A stretch of 64,000 bases of DNA from assembly GCF_046058945.1 (NCBI RefSeq), contig NZ_CP175511.1:806001-870000 (forward strand), written 5' to 3'. The notes beneath the pieces were generated by a model, which saw nothing but the letters and a program-made list of their open reading frames with translations, made no database searches and had not been told where the DNA came from. This DNA comes from Brochothrix campestris. Lineage in GTDB: Bacteria > Bacillota > Bacilli > Lactobacillales > Listeriaceae. A program made the translations under genes and the position numbers. Positions 36,194 through 44,596 of the stretch are shown here, piece by piece (the stretch's first letter is position 1; every line of letters starts with the position of its first letter).

Positions 36194-37429
36194 ATGATGA
36201 CAAAAACATTAATTCGTCCTGAGGTGTTAGCACCTGCGGGGACGTTAGAAAAATTAAAAACAGCGATTCATTATGGGGCAGATGCCGTCTATATTGGAGG
36301 CGAAGCATTCGGATTGCGATCACGAGCGGGAAATTTCACTTACGATGAAATGCGCGAAGGGGTCGCCTTTGCTAAGGCGCATCAGGCAAAAGTATATGTT
36401 GCGGCCAATATGGTGACACATGAAGGTAACGCGAAAGGCGCAGGCGCCTTTTTTAGAAACCTGCGCGATATCGGCATCTCGGCGGTCATTGTATCAGATC
36501 CGGCGTTAATCGAAATTTGTATTACCGATGCCCCGGGATTGCCTGTCCATTTATCAACACAGGCTTCTGCAACAAATTATGAGACCTTGAATTATTGGCA
36601 AGCTGAGGGATTAGAACGGGTTGTGCTTGCGCGAGAAGTGTCGATGGCCGAAGTTGCGGCCATGCGTGAAAAAACGAGCGTTGAAATTGAAGCGTTCATT
36701 CATGGGGCGATGTGTATTTCATATTCAGGCCGTTGTGTCTTGTCTAATCACATGTCTAAACGAGATGCGAACCGTGGTGGTTGCTCACAATCATGCCGTT
36801 GGAAATATGATTTATTCGAAGCACCAACACCGGCGACGCATCAATCGTTAGCGACAGGTGAAACTGTTGAACCGTTTTCGATGAGTTCGGTAGATATGAC
36901 CATGATTGAACATATTCCCGATTTGATTCAAAATGGCGTGAACAGTTTTAAAATCGAAGGGCGGATGAAGTCGATTCATTATGTTTCGACCGTCTCTAAT
37001 GTGTATAAGGCGGCTGTCGATAGTTACATGGCTGATCCGGACAATTACGTTTGTAAGCAAGAATGGATTGATGAGTTATGGAAGGTATCGCAACGTGAAC
37101 TGTCGAGTGGTTTTTATTACGGCCGACCTAGTGAAAATGAACAGTTGTTTGGTGCGCGCCGCAAACTGCCTGTTTATGCTTTTGTTGGGCAAGTACTTGC
37201 CTACGACAACAGCACACAAATGGCGACGGTTCAACAGCGGAATGCTTTTAGTGTTGGGGATGAGGTCGAATTTTACGGGCCGGGATTCACTCACTTTGAG
37301 CAAACAATTACCGCAATGGAAGATGAAGACGGCATTGCGATTGAACGTGCTCCAAAAGCGATGATGACCGTCTATCTACCTGTTAAACAAGCGGTTAAAC
37401 CCGGTGATATGATTCGCAAGAAAAAATAA
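36194..37429 (+). CDS. U32 family protein, TrhP2/YrrO-like
   Basis: 411 residues with the U32 signature EAFIHGAMCISYSGRCVLS and the cysteine set CVLSNHM...GGCSQSCRW that may bind a metal or iron-sulfur centre, followed by the C-terminal domain with KIEGRMKS and a beta-barrel tail. It lies 9 bases behind the short U32 gene, so they form an operon, most likely for prephenate-dependent tRNA hydroxylation. Followed by a terminator. Confidence 0.86.
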   Translation: MMTKTLIRPEVLAPAGTLEKLKTAIHYGADAVYIGGEAFGLRSRAGNFTYDEMREGVAFAKAHQAKVYVAANMVTHEGNAKGAGAFFRNLRDIGISAVIVSDPALIEICITDAPGLPVHLSTQASATNYETLNYWQAEGLERVVLAREVSMAEVAAMREKTSVEIEAFIHGAMCISYSGRCVLSNHMSKRDANRGGCSQSCRWKYDLFEAPTPATHQSLATGETVEPFSMSSVDMTMIEHIPDLIQNGVNSFKIEGRMKSIHYVSTVSNVYKAAVDSYMADPDNYVCKQEWIDELWKVSQRELSSGFYYGRPSENEQLFGARRKLPVYAFVGQVLAYDNSTQMATVQQRNAFSVGDEVEFYGPGFTHFEQTITAMEDEDGIAIERAPKAMMTVYLPVKQAVKPGDMIRKKK

Positions 37430-37445
37430 ATGTGAACTGAGAAAC

Positions 37446-37481
37446 GTGTCGAATGCGAATGCTGCATTTGACACTTTTTTT
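37446..37481 (+). terminator. intrinsic terminator after the U32 pair
   Basis: GTGTC-AATGC pairs with GCATT-GACAC, followed by seven T. Confidence 0.88.
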
Positions 37482-37597
37482 ATTGGCGTAAATAAGGGTA
37501 TTATGAGGTGGCTAAATGAGCTGAAACGTCTAACTGGCCGTTTGAAAGGAGATTGTTTAGCGTCTGCGAATAGGTATAACATGAAGGAGGCGAAAGC

Positions 37598-37897
37598 ATG
37601 CGAAAACGAAATGGTTTTACACTGGTGGAAATGCTGATTGTGTTAGTCATCATTTCAGCTTTATTACTACTTATTTTGCCGAATGTGATGCAGCATACAC
37701 AAACAGCACAGGCTAAAGGCTGTGAGGCACAGCGCAATATGGTTGAAAATCAGGTGATGGCTTATCAAATGGATACAGGAAAGGTGCCGACAGTGACGCA
37801 ACTGGTCAACCGGGGCTATTTAAAGAAAGGTCAAGATCAATGCGCAGATAAACGCAAAATTGTGATTGCAAAAGATGGCACCGTTACGATTAAATAA
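37598..37897 (+). CDS. comGC: major competence pseudopilin ComGC
   Basis: 99 residues. The prepilin cleavage motif KRNG-FTLVE is followed by a hydrophobic helix (about 7-28), then a globular part with two Cys (in KGCEAQ and DQCADK) that form the disulfide known for ComGC. Main subunit of the DNA-uptake pseudopilus. AAGGAGG precedes the ATG. Here it heads the comGC-GG block on the plus strand, facing away from comGA-GB, which normally precede it in the same operon. Confidence 0.93.
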   Translation: MRKRNGFTLVEMLIVLVIISALLLLILPNVMQHTQTAQAKGCEAQRNMVENQVMAYQMDTGKVPTVTQLVNRGYLKKGQDQCADKRKIVIAKDGTVTIK

Positions 37898-38312
37898 ACG
37901 GGCCTTTACAATCGGAGAACTACTGCTTGTCTTAGTGATTGTGATGTTGTTAGCGGGAATCTCGTTTAAAGGCGTATCACAGCTTCATACGCAACTGAAC
38001 AGTTTTTTTAGTCTGAAACGAACAGTCATGCATCATCAACTTGCACAAATGCGAGCATTGGAAACAAAACAAACACAGGAGGTGCGTTATGATCTGCTTA
38101 AGCAGCAGCAATTATTTGGAACAATCAGTGAAGATTATCAAGAGATGACAATCGTAAAGGCAGCGCCGAGATACCGTTATAATAGCGCAGGAGAGGTGAA
38201 TCGGTTTGATACGTTAATATTTGAAACAGCTCATCATCAATTCAAAGTGGTGATGCACATTAAATGGGGGCGGATGCGACTTGAAAAAACAGAACGGTTT
38301 TATCTTGATTGA
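37875..38312 (+). CDS. comGD: minor pseudopilin ComGD
   Basis: About 145 residues: N-terminal KRAFTIGELLLVLVIVMLLAG is the prepilin cleavage and helix region, with Glu at +5. Overlaps the end of comGC by 23 bases, typical of comG genes. I chose ATG 37875 rather than an upstream TTG. The end overlaps the comGE start. Confidence 0.85.
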   Translation: MAPLRLNKRAFTIGELLLVLVIVMLLAGISFKGVSQLHTQLNSFFSLKRTVMHHQLAQMRALETKQTQEVRYDLLKQQQLFGTISEDYQEMTIVKAAPRYRYNSAGEVNRFDTLIFETAHHQFKVVMHIKWGRMRLEKTERFYLD

Positions 38313-38606
38313 ACAAATGCTCACCTTGATTATTTTAATAGTTTGTTTGACGAGTATTGTCGTTTTTTTTATCAGATTGAAGTGACGAAGCGTGAAGGTG
38401 ATAAAGATAAACAGGCCTACGCTGTTATATACCATGTCAGCCAATTTGGGACTCCCACCAAAGGAGACATGTGGTTTGATGGACAGCTGTATCGGTGGCA
38501 ACTGATAAAAAAAGCAGAGGAGTGGCAGGTGGTGGTTGAAGATGAAAAGTGGCGATGGTGGGCCACCGAAAAAAAGATTACGCGCGAACGGCTTTACGCT
38601 GATTGA
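38281..38606 (+). pseudogene. comGE: minor pseudopilin ComGE, frameshifted at a T8 run
   Basis: TTG at 38281 begins LKKQNGFILIEQMLTLIIL, a prepilin-type leader and helix, but the frame ends at a TGA after 34 codons (38383-38385). The next frame continues with YQIEVTKREGDKDKQAYAV and runs to 38606. The switch lies at eight consecutive T (38363-38370), so a one-base slip in the run has broken the gene; a joined product of about 108 residues is the normal ComGE size. Either a true frameshift mutation or slippage-dependent expression. Confidence 0.75.
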
Positions 38607-39003
38607 GGTACTGGTTTCCTTGTTGATATTGCCGTTGGTGATGCAATTAATTGTCGGTATTACACAAAGCGTTATGCAAGTGCAAGAACGTTGGCTAGTG
38701 CGACAAACAGAAACGGATTGGCATTTTATGCTCATTCAACTGCAGCGCTTAGGCGCTGATTTGCGGACAATCAACACAACGCCAACGAAATTAGGGTGGT
38801 ATTTAAACGACGGTGAAGCACTTCATTTTCAACTGAAAAATGACAAGTTAATGATGACGACTGCCAAAGGCGGTAATATCACGTTGTTGTATGAAGTTGA
38901 CACCGCCAACAGCTCTTTTGAAGCAAGGAGTCAGACAACAGCATGGCATATTGAATTGAAGGGACGTGGTTATTATTATTTGGAAACGCCAGCGCCCTCA
39001 TAA
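38542..39003 (+). CDS. comGF: minor pseudopilin ComGF
   Basis: About 153 residues with NGFTLIEVLVSLLILPLVMQLI at the start and a beta-rich remainder (TDWHFMLIQLQRLGADLR, FQLKNDKLMM). Start at ATG 38542, with AGGTGG 9 bases upstream, inside the end of the comGE frame. Intact by eye. Confidence 0.82.
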   Translation: MKSGDGGPPKKRLRANGFTLIEVLVSLLILPLVMQLIVGITQSVMQVQERWLVRQTETDWHFMLIQLQRLGADLRTINTTPTKLGWYLNDGEALHFQLKNDKLMMTTAKGGNITLLYEVDTANSSFEARSQTTAWHIELKGRGYYYLETPAPS

Positions 39004-39184
39004 TGGTTTTGCTTATGTGTATGCACTCGGCATTTTAATGATGACTGCCTCAGTCGCAGGTGGCATTGCCTCGGTGGCACAACTTGAACGACAAATTGAT
39101 CAATCACTCAAGCACTATTATGAACGAGAAATCCGAGTGAATTTGACTAATAAAAGCGAATCCACCTTGTTGAATCGCGAATAA
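38966..39184 (+). CDS. comGG: ComGG, C-terminally truncated by hairpin array 3
   Basis: The frame starts at GTG 38966 and encodes NGFAYVYALGILMMTASVAGG, a pseudopilin-like helix without a clear cleavage site, as usual for ComGG. After about 61 residues it runs into the first unit of array 3 at 39149; the last residues (NKSESTLLNRE) are repeat-encoded. Family members are usually longer, so its original end is missing. Function is doubtful. Confidence 0.65.
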   Translation: MVIIIWKRQRPHNGFAYVYALGILMMTASVAGGIASVAQLERQIDQSLKHYYEREIRVNLTNKSESTLLNRE

Positions 39185-39636
39185 ATTGGAAAGGTCGCGA
39201 ACGCGCGACTATGTCCCGTCGCAAGTAGCGGACTTGAAATTTAGAAGCTATTAGGTGGATGAGCTGGACCAATAAAAGCGAATCCACCTTGTTGAATCGC
39301 GAATAAATTGGAAAGGTCGCGAACGCGCGACTATGTCCCGTCGCAAGTAGCGGACTTGAAATTTAGAAGCTGTTAGGTGGATGAGCTGGACCAATAAAAG
39401 CGAATCCACCTTGTTGAATCGCGAATAAATTGGAAAGGTCGCGAACGCGCGACTATGTCCCGTCGCAAGTAGCGGACTTGAAATTTAGAAGCTATTAGGT
39501 GGATGAGCTGGACCAATAAAAGCGAATCCACCTTGTTGAATCGCGAATAAATTGGAAAGGTCGCGAACGCGCGACTATGTCCCGTCGCAAGTAGCGGACT
39601 TGAAATTTAGAAGCTATTAGGTGGATGAGCTAGACC
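39149..39636 (+). repeat. hairpin repeat array 3 (four units of exactly 122 bp)
   Basis: Units start at 39149, 39271, 39393 and 39515 and are identical except for rare single-base changes (GCTATTAGG/GCTGTTAGG in one unit; GAGCTGGACC becomes GAGCTAGACC at the right end). Each unit is a linker (GACCAATAAAAGCGA) plus a hairpin: ATCCACC/GGTGGAT outside, AAATT/AATTT, then GCGAC/GTCGC around TATGTCCC. The TTGGAAAG and CTTGAAATTT strands and the loop match array 1 read on its own strand. Sits between truncated comGG and a bidirectional terminator, at the junction of the inverted comG block. Confidence 0.92.
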
Positions 39637-39644
39637 AATAATAT

Positions 39645-39679
39645 GAAAAACATCGACTTCTTACTGTCGATGTTTTTTC
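39645..39679. terminator. bidirectional intrinsic terminator
   Basis: GAAAAACATCGAC pairs with GTCGATGTTTTTTC. Ends comGC-GG plus array 3 from the left and comGA-GB from the right. Confidence 0.92.
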
Positions 39680-39698
39680 GTTCGTATCCGTTACAAAA

Positions 39699-40718
39699 TT
39701 AAATATAATCAATTGATTCAAATAAAGGCAACATAATGCTGAGGTAAATCATAATGATAAAGGTGCCGATAAACAGTAACAATAAGGGCTGAATCAAATT
39801 GAGTAGCCGTTTTAATCCGCTTTTTAGTTGTGCATTACAATAATGATGGCAGGCTAATAATTCTTGTGGTAGTTTGCCACTGCGTTCACCGTGCTGGACG
39901 ATGGTAACGAACAGCGGTAAAAAAAAAGGGTGTTTCTGCAAGGCTTCACTAAAGCTAAGGCCGCTTTGGAGTTCATTGTTTAACTGCACCGCCACATCTT
40001 TAAAGAGGCCGGTATGATTCGATTGGCTTAATTGTAAAATTTGTTGCAAGGAGAGACCGCTTTTTAACAATAGACTGAATTCACGTGCGAATAGCTGCGT
40101 GTAATACAATTTAGCGATGTGTGCAGATAGACGAAACTCGCTCCAAAAGAGCGCTTGCTGATAGGCTGATTGATGTGCCAACCAATGCTTAATCGGAATA
40201 AAGAGTCCGATGCTAATGATGGCGGTCCCAATTAGGCCATAATGGGCCTTTTTTAACAGTAGGAGTAAAAAAGGGGGGGAAGCCTCGTTGTGGGCAAATA
40301 ATAATTCGATTTGAGGCACAATGAAGGTCTGTAAGAGTCCGATGACGAGGGCAAGCACTGTCAATAAAACGAACGGGTAATACAACAACCGTCGTAACAA
40401 TACCACTTGTTTAATTTGATAGTTCATCGCGGTCGCACAATCGTGCAAGGTTTGCTTGAATTGCCAATGTGTTTTGGAAAAATGTAACTGTGCACAAATA
40501 ATGGGGGGAAACTGCTGGCGCCTTAAACAACTATCGAAGCTAAGTCCACTGTTTAAATCATGTTGAAGCGCCTTGAAGAACGCTGTTCGCTGAGGATAAA
40601 CCTGCTGTAAAAAGCGTAAACCATCTTCAAGGCTTAAACCATTGTTGAGTAAATCACTTAGTTGCTGTAATAAGGCGGCGTGAAATTTTTGGTTAGTTAG
40701 GCGGGTCGATAAAGCCAT
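39699..40718 (-). CDS. comGB: competence pseudopilus inner-membrane protein ComGB
   Basis: 339 residues of the GspF/PilC family: two T2SSF repeats (about 20-130 and 215-330), each followed by hydrophobic helices, with the GLSLEDGL and SGLSLQQIL motifs. Start ATG at 40718 (MALSTRLTNQKFHAALL) has AAAGGAG upstream; an upstream in-frame extension lies inside comGA. Overlaps the comGA end by 26 bases. The genes that normally follow (comGC onward) lie on the opposite strand. Confidence 0.9.
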   Translation of the reverse strand: MALSTRLTNQKFHAALLQQLSDLLNNGLSLEDGLRFLQQVYPQRTAFFKALQHDLNSGLSFDSCLRRQQFPPIICAQLHFSKTHWQFKQTLHDCATAMNYQIKQVVLLRRLLYYPFVLLTVLALVIGLLQTFIVPQIELLFAHNEASPPFLLLLLKKAHYGLIGTAIISIGLFIPIKHWLAHQSAYQQALFWSEFRLSAHIAKLYYTQLFAREFSLLLKSGLSLQQILQLSQSNHTGLFKDVAVQLNNELQSGLSFSEALQKHPFFLPLFVTIVQHGERSGKLPQELLACHHYCNAQLKSGLKRLLNLIQPLLLLFIGTFIIMIYLSIMLPLFESIDYI

Positions 40719-41688
40719 AGCGGACTCCTTTCTTAAACAAGTACGGAAAACGTAAATGTGCTGGTAACTGGTGGGTGTGTAGTAAAGAGTCAAGTCGTTC
40801 AGCGGTGACGATTTCATAGATAAGGGCTCGTTGAAGTGGTGGTGAGAGGGTACGATGCGTCAGCGTTTGCGCCAAAGAAATGAATTGTTGGGCAATGACA
40901 GCCTCGACAGTTTGTTCAATATCTAATGCAGTGACACCAAAGTTATTTAAGCGAAATAAGACTCCGGTAGCATCAGTGGCATGGATGGTCGCCACGACTA
41001 AATGACCAGTTAGCGCGATTCTAATCGCCATTTGGGCTGAAAGAGCATCACGGATTTCGCCAATCATCACGATATCAGGATCGTGTCGTAAAATTGCTCG
41101 GAGAACGACGTCGAAGGTGAACTGCGCGTTCTCATTAATTTGAAATTGTAAAAAAGCGGATGAGGGCCGTTCAACGGGATCTTCAACCGTAATGATTTTA
41201 CGATTGTAATGAGCGGTGACATGTTCGAGTAAATGAGCAATCGTTGCGGTTTTGCCACTGCCGACTGGTCCGCTAAATAAGAGTAAGCCTGTTTTCTTTG
41301 TGATGAGCTGATACAGTTGTTTTCGTTGTGTATCGAATAACGCTAACGGTGCCGTTATGTGTAAAGGCACGCAGCGAATGACAGCTGAAGGCTGGGAGCG
41401 AAAATTAGGAATGAGTGAAAGGCGTAGGCTAGCCGCGTCGATGCCAGCTAATTGCAATCGTCCGCTTTGCGGTAGTTGCTGTTCACCCATATCAAGCCCA
41501 CTGTTGTATTTTAGGTAAGTGAGGCAGCGTTGGGCAACATCTAACGGTAAAGTGGTCAGTATTCTTAAATCGGAGCCAGATCGCAGTTGGATGAGGTAGC
41601 TGTTTTCTAAGGGGGTGAAGTGAATGTCGCTGTAATGTTGTCGTAAGGCTAAAGTAATATAGCGCTGGCAAAGATTTGCAATGTCGAT
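40693..41688 (-). CDS. comGA: competence traffic ATPase ComGA, no standard start codon
   Basis: A GspE/PilB-type ATPase: Walker A GPVGSGKT, Asp box EDPVERP, Walker B IVMIGEIRD. The first ATG in frame (41490) would remove the conserved N-terminal part, which is present upstream (YSDIHFTPLENSYLIQLR, then YNSGLDMGEQQLPQSGRLQL). No ATG, GTG or TTG occurs in that frame back to the upstream stop. The natural start position, 8 bases after AAGGAG, is ATC (41688-41686), and its distance to SDIH matches B. subtilis ComGA. So either an ATG-to-ATC mutation or a rare start codon. Confidence 0.75.
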   Translation of the reverse strand: MDIANLCQRYITLALRQHYSDIHFTPLENSYLIQLRSGSDLRILTTLPLDVAQRCLTYLKYNSGLDMGEQQLPQSGRLQLAGIDAASLRLSLIPNFRSQPSAVIRCVPLHITAPLALFDTQRKQLYQLITKKTGLLLFSGPVGSGKTATIAHLLEHVTAHYNRKIITVEDPVERPSSAFLQFQINENAQFTFDVVLRAILRHDPDIVMIGEIRDALSAQMAIRIALTGHLVVATIHATDATGVLFRLNNFGVTALDIEQTVEAVIAQQFISLAQTLTHRTLSPPLQRALIYEIVTAERLDSLLHTHQLPAHLRFPYLFKKGVRYGFIDPPN

Positions 41689-41884
41689 ACCATCAACTCC
41701 TTCAAAAAAAATCCACGTGTGCTTGTCAATAGTTAAAAAGGGTCCCTTATATCCTATTCGTGATGTGATACAATCCCCCTTTTTTTACCTAAAAACGAAT
41801 GATTATCTCTATAAATACCATTAATGTTTGTTTAAAACGCAAGGTAAGCGGTTACAAAATAAGTAAATATAAAAAAGAGAGGTA
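41689..41884. other. intergenic region between comGA and the glycine riboswitch
   Basis: AT-rich spacer that should hold the comGA promoter on the minus strand. I see no convincing ComK box or sigma-A promoter there, in keeping with decay of this locus. Confidence 0.4.
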
Positions 41885-41913
41885 TTGTCGGACAATTCGG
41901 AATATGTTATGAT
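41885..41913 (+). promoter_or_regulatory. promoter of the gcv operon
   Basis: TTGTCG at 41885-41890, 17 bases, TATGAT at 41908-41913, ahead of the riboswitch. Confidence 0.75.
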
Positions 41914-41934
41914 GAAAGGGTAAAAAGTGAATAG

Positions 41935-42099
41935 TTTAGTGGCTGAACATAGTGAGAGAGCATGCAAAAAGCATCACCGAAGGGGCAAGTGTTGCGACAC
42001 GAAACTCTCAGGTAAACGGATTACTATGGGACACAGCTCTGAAATTCTGGCTCATCATCAGATAACAGAGACGCATGAGCTAAAAATGCGTCCTTTTTT
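41935..42099 (+). promoter_or_regulatory. glycine riboswitch (single aptamer) with terminator
   Basis: The aptamer core is plain: GAGAGAG, then CATCACCGAAGGGGCAAG, then CTCTCAGGTAAACGGA at about 41953-42022. It is followed by a shorter stem (CTCTG...CAGAG) instead of a second full aptamer, then GACGCAT/ATGCGTC and a T run at 42070-42099. Glycine binding should prevent termination and switch on the cleavage genes. Confidence 0.92.
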
Positions 42100-42146
42100 A
42101 TGCGTGCTGTAAAAAGGGATCACACATCTATGAGAGGAGAATGGCA

Positions 42147-43238
42147 ATGAGCGAATTAAAACGTACGCCGATTTTTCCAGGGTATGCGGCTTTCAATGGC
42201 AAAACAATTGATTTTGGAGGTTGGGAGTTACCCGTTCAATTTAGCAGTATCAAAGAAGAACACCAGGCTGTGCGCGAAGCAGCAGGGTTATTTGATGTGT
42301 CACACATGGGTGAAATTACCGTCGTTGGGCCAGATGCAGTTGCTTATTTGCAACATTTACTCACGAATGATATTAGTAAAATAAAAGACCAACAAGCACA
42401 ATACAATATTATGTGTTATCCCACCGGTGGCTGTGTCGATGATTTAATTGTCTACCGTCGTCATGAAACCTCGTATTTATTAGTCGTGAACGCAGCCAAT
42501 TGCGAAAAGGATTACGACTGGATGCAAGCGCAGCTTGAAACCTATGATGTGACCGTTACGAATGTATCTGAGACGTATGGTCAAATCGCTATCCAAGGAC
42601 CAGCTGCAAGAGCAATCGTGCAGCAACTAACAGAGACAGACGTGTTAGCGATTCCACCGTTTTATTTTAAAGAGAACGTCATCATCGCGGGTCAACCAGT
42701 GATGGTGTCACGGACGGGTTACACCGGTGAAGATGGTTTTGAAATCTACATGGCGAGTGCGGCAGCTTTAGAAATTTGGCAATTATTTGCTGAATTAGAT
42801 ACCGTTTTGCCAATTGGTTTAGGGGCGCGTGATACACTGCGATTTGAAGCGGCTTTATCCTTATATGGTCAAGAAATCACAGCAGATATTTCGCCACTTG
42901 AAGCCGGTCTAGGTTTTGCAGTCAAGCTCGATAAAACAGCGACCTTTATCGGTCAAGCGGCCTTAATTGCTCAAAAAGCGTCAGGTACAATGCGTCGTAT
43001 CATCGGTTTAGAACTGATTGATAAAGGCGTGGCACGCCATGGTTATCCTGTGTTGAAAGATGGGGTTGAAGTGGGGGTCGTTACTACTGGAACACAGTCC
43101 CCAACCTTAGGAACAAGTATCGCCCTTGCCTTAGTTAATCATGAGGTCATTGATGAAACGACCTTCGATATTCAAGTGCGTAAACGCGTGTTACAAGCGA
43201 AAAAAGTACCGAAAACATTTTATAAACGTAGCCGATAG
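42147..43238 (+). CDS. gcvT: glycine cleavage system T protein (aminomethyltransferase)
   Basis: Transfers the one-carbon unit from the H-protein-bound aminomethyl group to THF and releases ammonia. About 363 residues: GGWELPVQFSSIKEEH start, FDVSHMGEI, LLTNDISK, the GYTGEDGFEIY segment and LGARDTLRFEAAL. ATG 42147 is chosen over 42141 because GAGGAG is then 7-8 bases upstream. First gene of gcvT-gcvPA-gcvPB. Confidence 0.96.
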   Translation: MSELKRTPIFPGYAAFNGKTIDFGGWELPVQFSSIKEEHQAVREAAGLFDVSHMGEITVVGPDAVAYLQHLLTNDISKIKDQQAQYNIMCYPTGGCVDDLIVYRRHETSYLLVVNAANCEKDYDWMQAQLETYDVTVTNVSETYGQIAIQGPAARAIVQQLTETDVLAIPPFYFKENVIIAGQPVMVSRTGYTGEDGFEIYMASAAALEIWQLFAELDTVLPIGLGARDTLRFEAALSLYGQEITADISPLEAGLGFAVKLDKTATFIGQAALIAQKASGTMRRIIGLELIDKGVARHGYPVLKDGVEVGVVTTGTQSPTLGTSIALALVNHEVIDETTFDIQVRKRVLQAKKVPKTFYKRSR

Positions 43239-43249
43239 GAGGAGACAGC

Positions 43250-44596
43250 ATGAACGAATACCGTTATTTACCACTGACTGAGAACGATAAAGCAGAAATG
43301 CTCCAAACGATAGGTGTGGATGATGTCGAGGCATTATTTGCACCGATTCCGCAATCTGTCCGTCTGCCTCGAGATTTGAACTTAAAGCCAGCTGCAGATG
43401 AAAATAGCCTCGTGCGAGAGTTGTCACGTTTGGCAGCGAAAAATGTAACAACGACCACCCACACGTCTTTTTTAGGTGCCGGTGTTTATACGCATGCCAT
43501 TCCAGCAGTGGTTGATAGTATGATTTCACGTTCGGAGTTTTATACGGCCTATACACCGTATCAACCTGAAATTTCACAAGGTGAATTACAAGCGATCTTT
43601 GAATTTCAAACGATGATTGCCCGCATTACGGGGATGGAATTGGCAAACTCATCAATGTATGATGGTGGTACAGCACTCGGAGAAGCAGCAGCATTAGCAG
43701 CTGGCGTCAAAAAACGATCGCAAATCTTAATGAGCGAACTCGTTCATCCCGAGTATCAAGCAGTTGTGCAGTCTTATTGTGAGGGGCGCGGCGTTGAAGT
43801 TGTGCTTGCAAAAGCAAAAGACGGGCTAACTGACGTTGCCTCTATCAAAGCTTTAATGACAGATGATACAGCGGCAGTGATTGTGCAGTATCCCAACTTT
43901 GTAGGACAAGTGGAACCCATCGCAACTTTTGCTGAGTTGGCGAACGCCAATAAATCCTTGTTTATTACATCGTCGAATCCATTGGCTCTCGGTTTACTGA
44001 CACCACCAGGGGCAGTAGGTGCTGATATCGTCGTCGGTGATTCACAGGTGTTTGGTATTGCTGAATCATTCGGTGGTCCTCATTGCGGTTATTTCGCAGT
44101 TTCTAAAAAACTAATGCGGAAGGTACCTGGTCGCTTAGTCGGACAAACGGTTGATGAAAATGGTAAACGTGGCTTTGTCTTAACATTACAAGCCCGTGAA
44201 CAACATATTCGTCGTGATAAAGCGACGTCAAATATTTGTTCGAATCAAGCTTTAAACGCTTTAGCATCAAGTATTGCAATGGCATCGCTCGGAAAACAAG
44301 GGTTGGTTGAGACGGCCAATCTCAACTTCCAAAAAGCTCATTATGCCCGTCAACAATTTGAGGCTAAAGGCTTCAAGGTGACTTATGGCCAACGTCAATT
44401 CAATGAATTTGTCGTTGAGTTTTCGCAGCCAATCGCGCAGCTACAACAGCTACTCATTGATGAAGGCTTTATTGGCGGTTATGATCTCGGTCGTGATTAT
44501 GAAGGGATGGACCATCAGATGTTAATTGCTGTCACTGAGGTTATTCCTAAAGCAGAAATTGATCGCTTTATTAACGTACTGGAGGTGGCAAAATGA
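43250..44596 (+). CDS. gcvPA: glycine dehydrogenase (decarboxylating) subunit 1
   Basis: 448 residues, N-terminal half-type P protein. Segments RYLPLTENDKAEML, SFLGAGVYTHAIPAVVD, YQPEISQGELQAIFEFQT and SMYDGGTALGEA are conserved. Together with GcvPB it decarboxylates glycine and loads the aminomethyl group on lipoylated H protein. The H protein gene is not in the window. AGGAGG upstream; ends with a 4-base overlap with gcvPB. Confidence 0.95.
   Translation: MNEYRYLPLTENDKAEMLQTIGVDDVEALFAPIPQSVRLPRDLNLKPAADENSLVRELSRLAAKNVTTTTHTSFLGAGVYTHAIPAVVDSMISRSEFYTAYTPYQPEISQGELQAIFEFQTMIARITGMELANSSMYDGGTALGEAAALAAGVKKRSQILMSELVHPEYQAVVQSYCEGRGVEVVLAKAKDGLTDVASIKALMTDDTAAVIVQYPNFVGQVEPIATFAELANANKSLFITSSNPLALGLLTPPGAVGADIVVGDSQVFGIAESFGGPHCGYFAVSKKLMRKVPGRLVGQTVDENGKRGFVLTLQAREQHIRRDKATSNICSNQALNALASSIAMASLGKQGLVETANLNFQKAHYARQQFEAKGFKVTYGQRQFNEFVVEFSQPIAQLQQLLIDEGFIGGYDLGRDYEGMDHQMLIAVTEVIPKAEIDRFINVLEVAK

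Noticed and set aside
37553..37580. Promoter TTGTTT-16-TATAAC before comGC
   Set aside because: The predicted start of transcription would fall on the comGC ribosome binding site, leaving no usable leader.
39149..39636. Integron attC sites or gene cassettes
   Set aside because: Structure conserved over sequence recalls attC, but the terminal RYYYAAC/GTTRRRY motifs are absent, units carry no ORF, and no integrase gene is present.
42141..42146. ATG at 42141 as the gcvT start
   Set aside because: It lies one or two bases after the GAGGAG; the ATG at 42147 has proper spacing.
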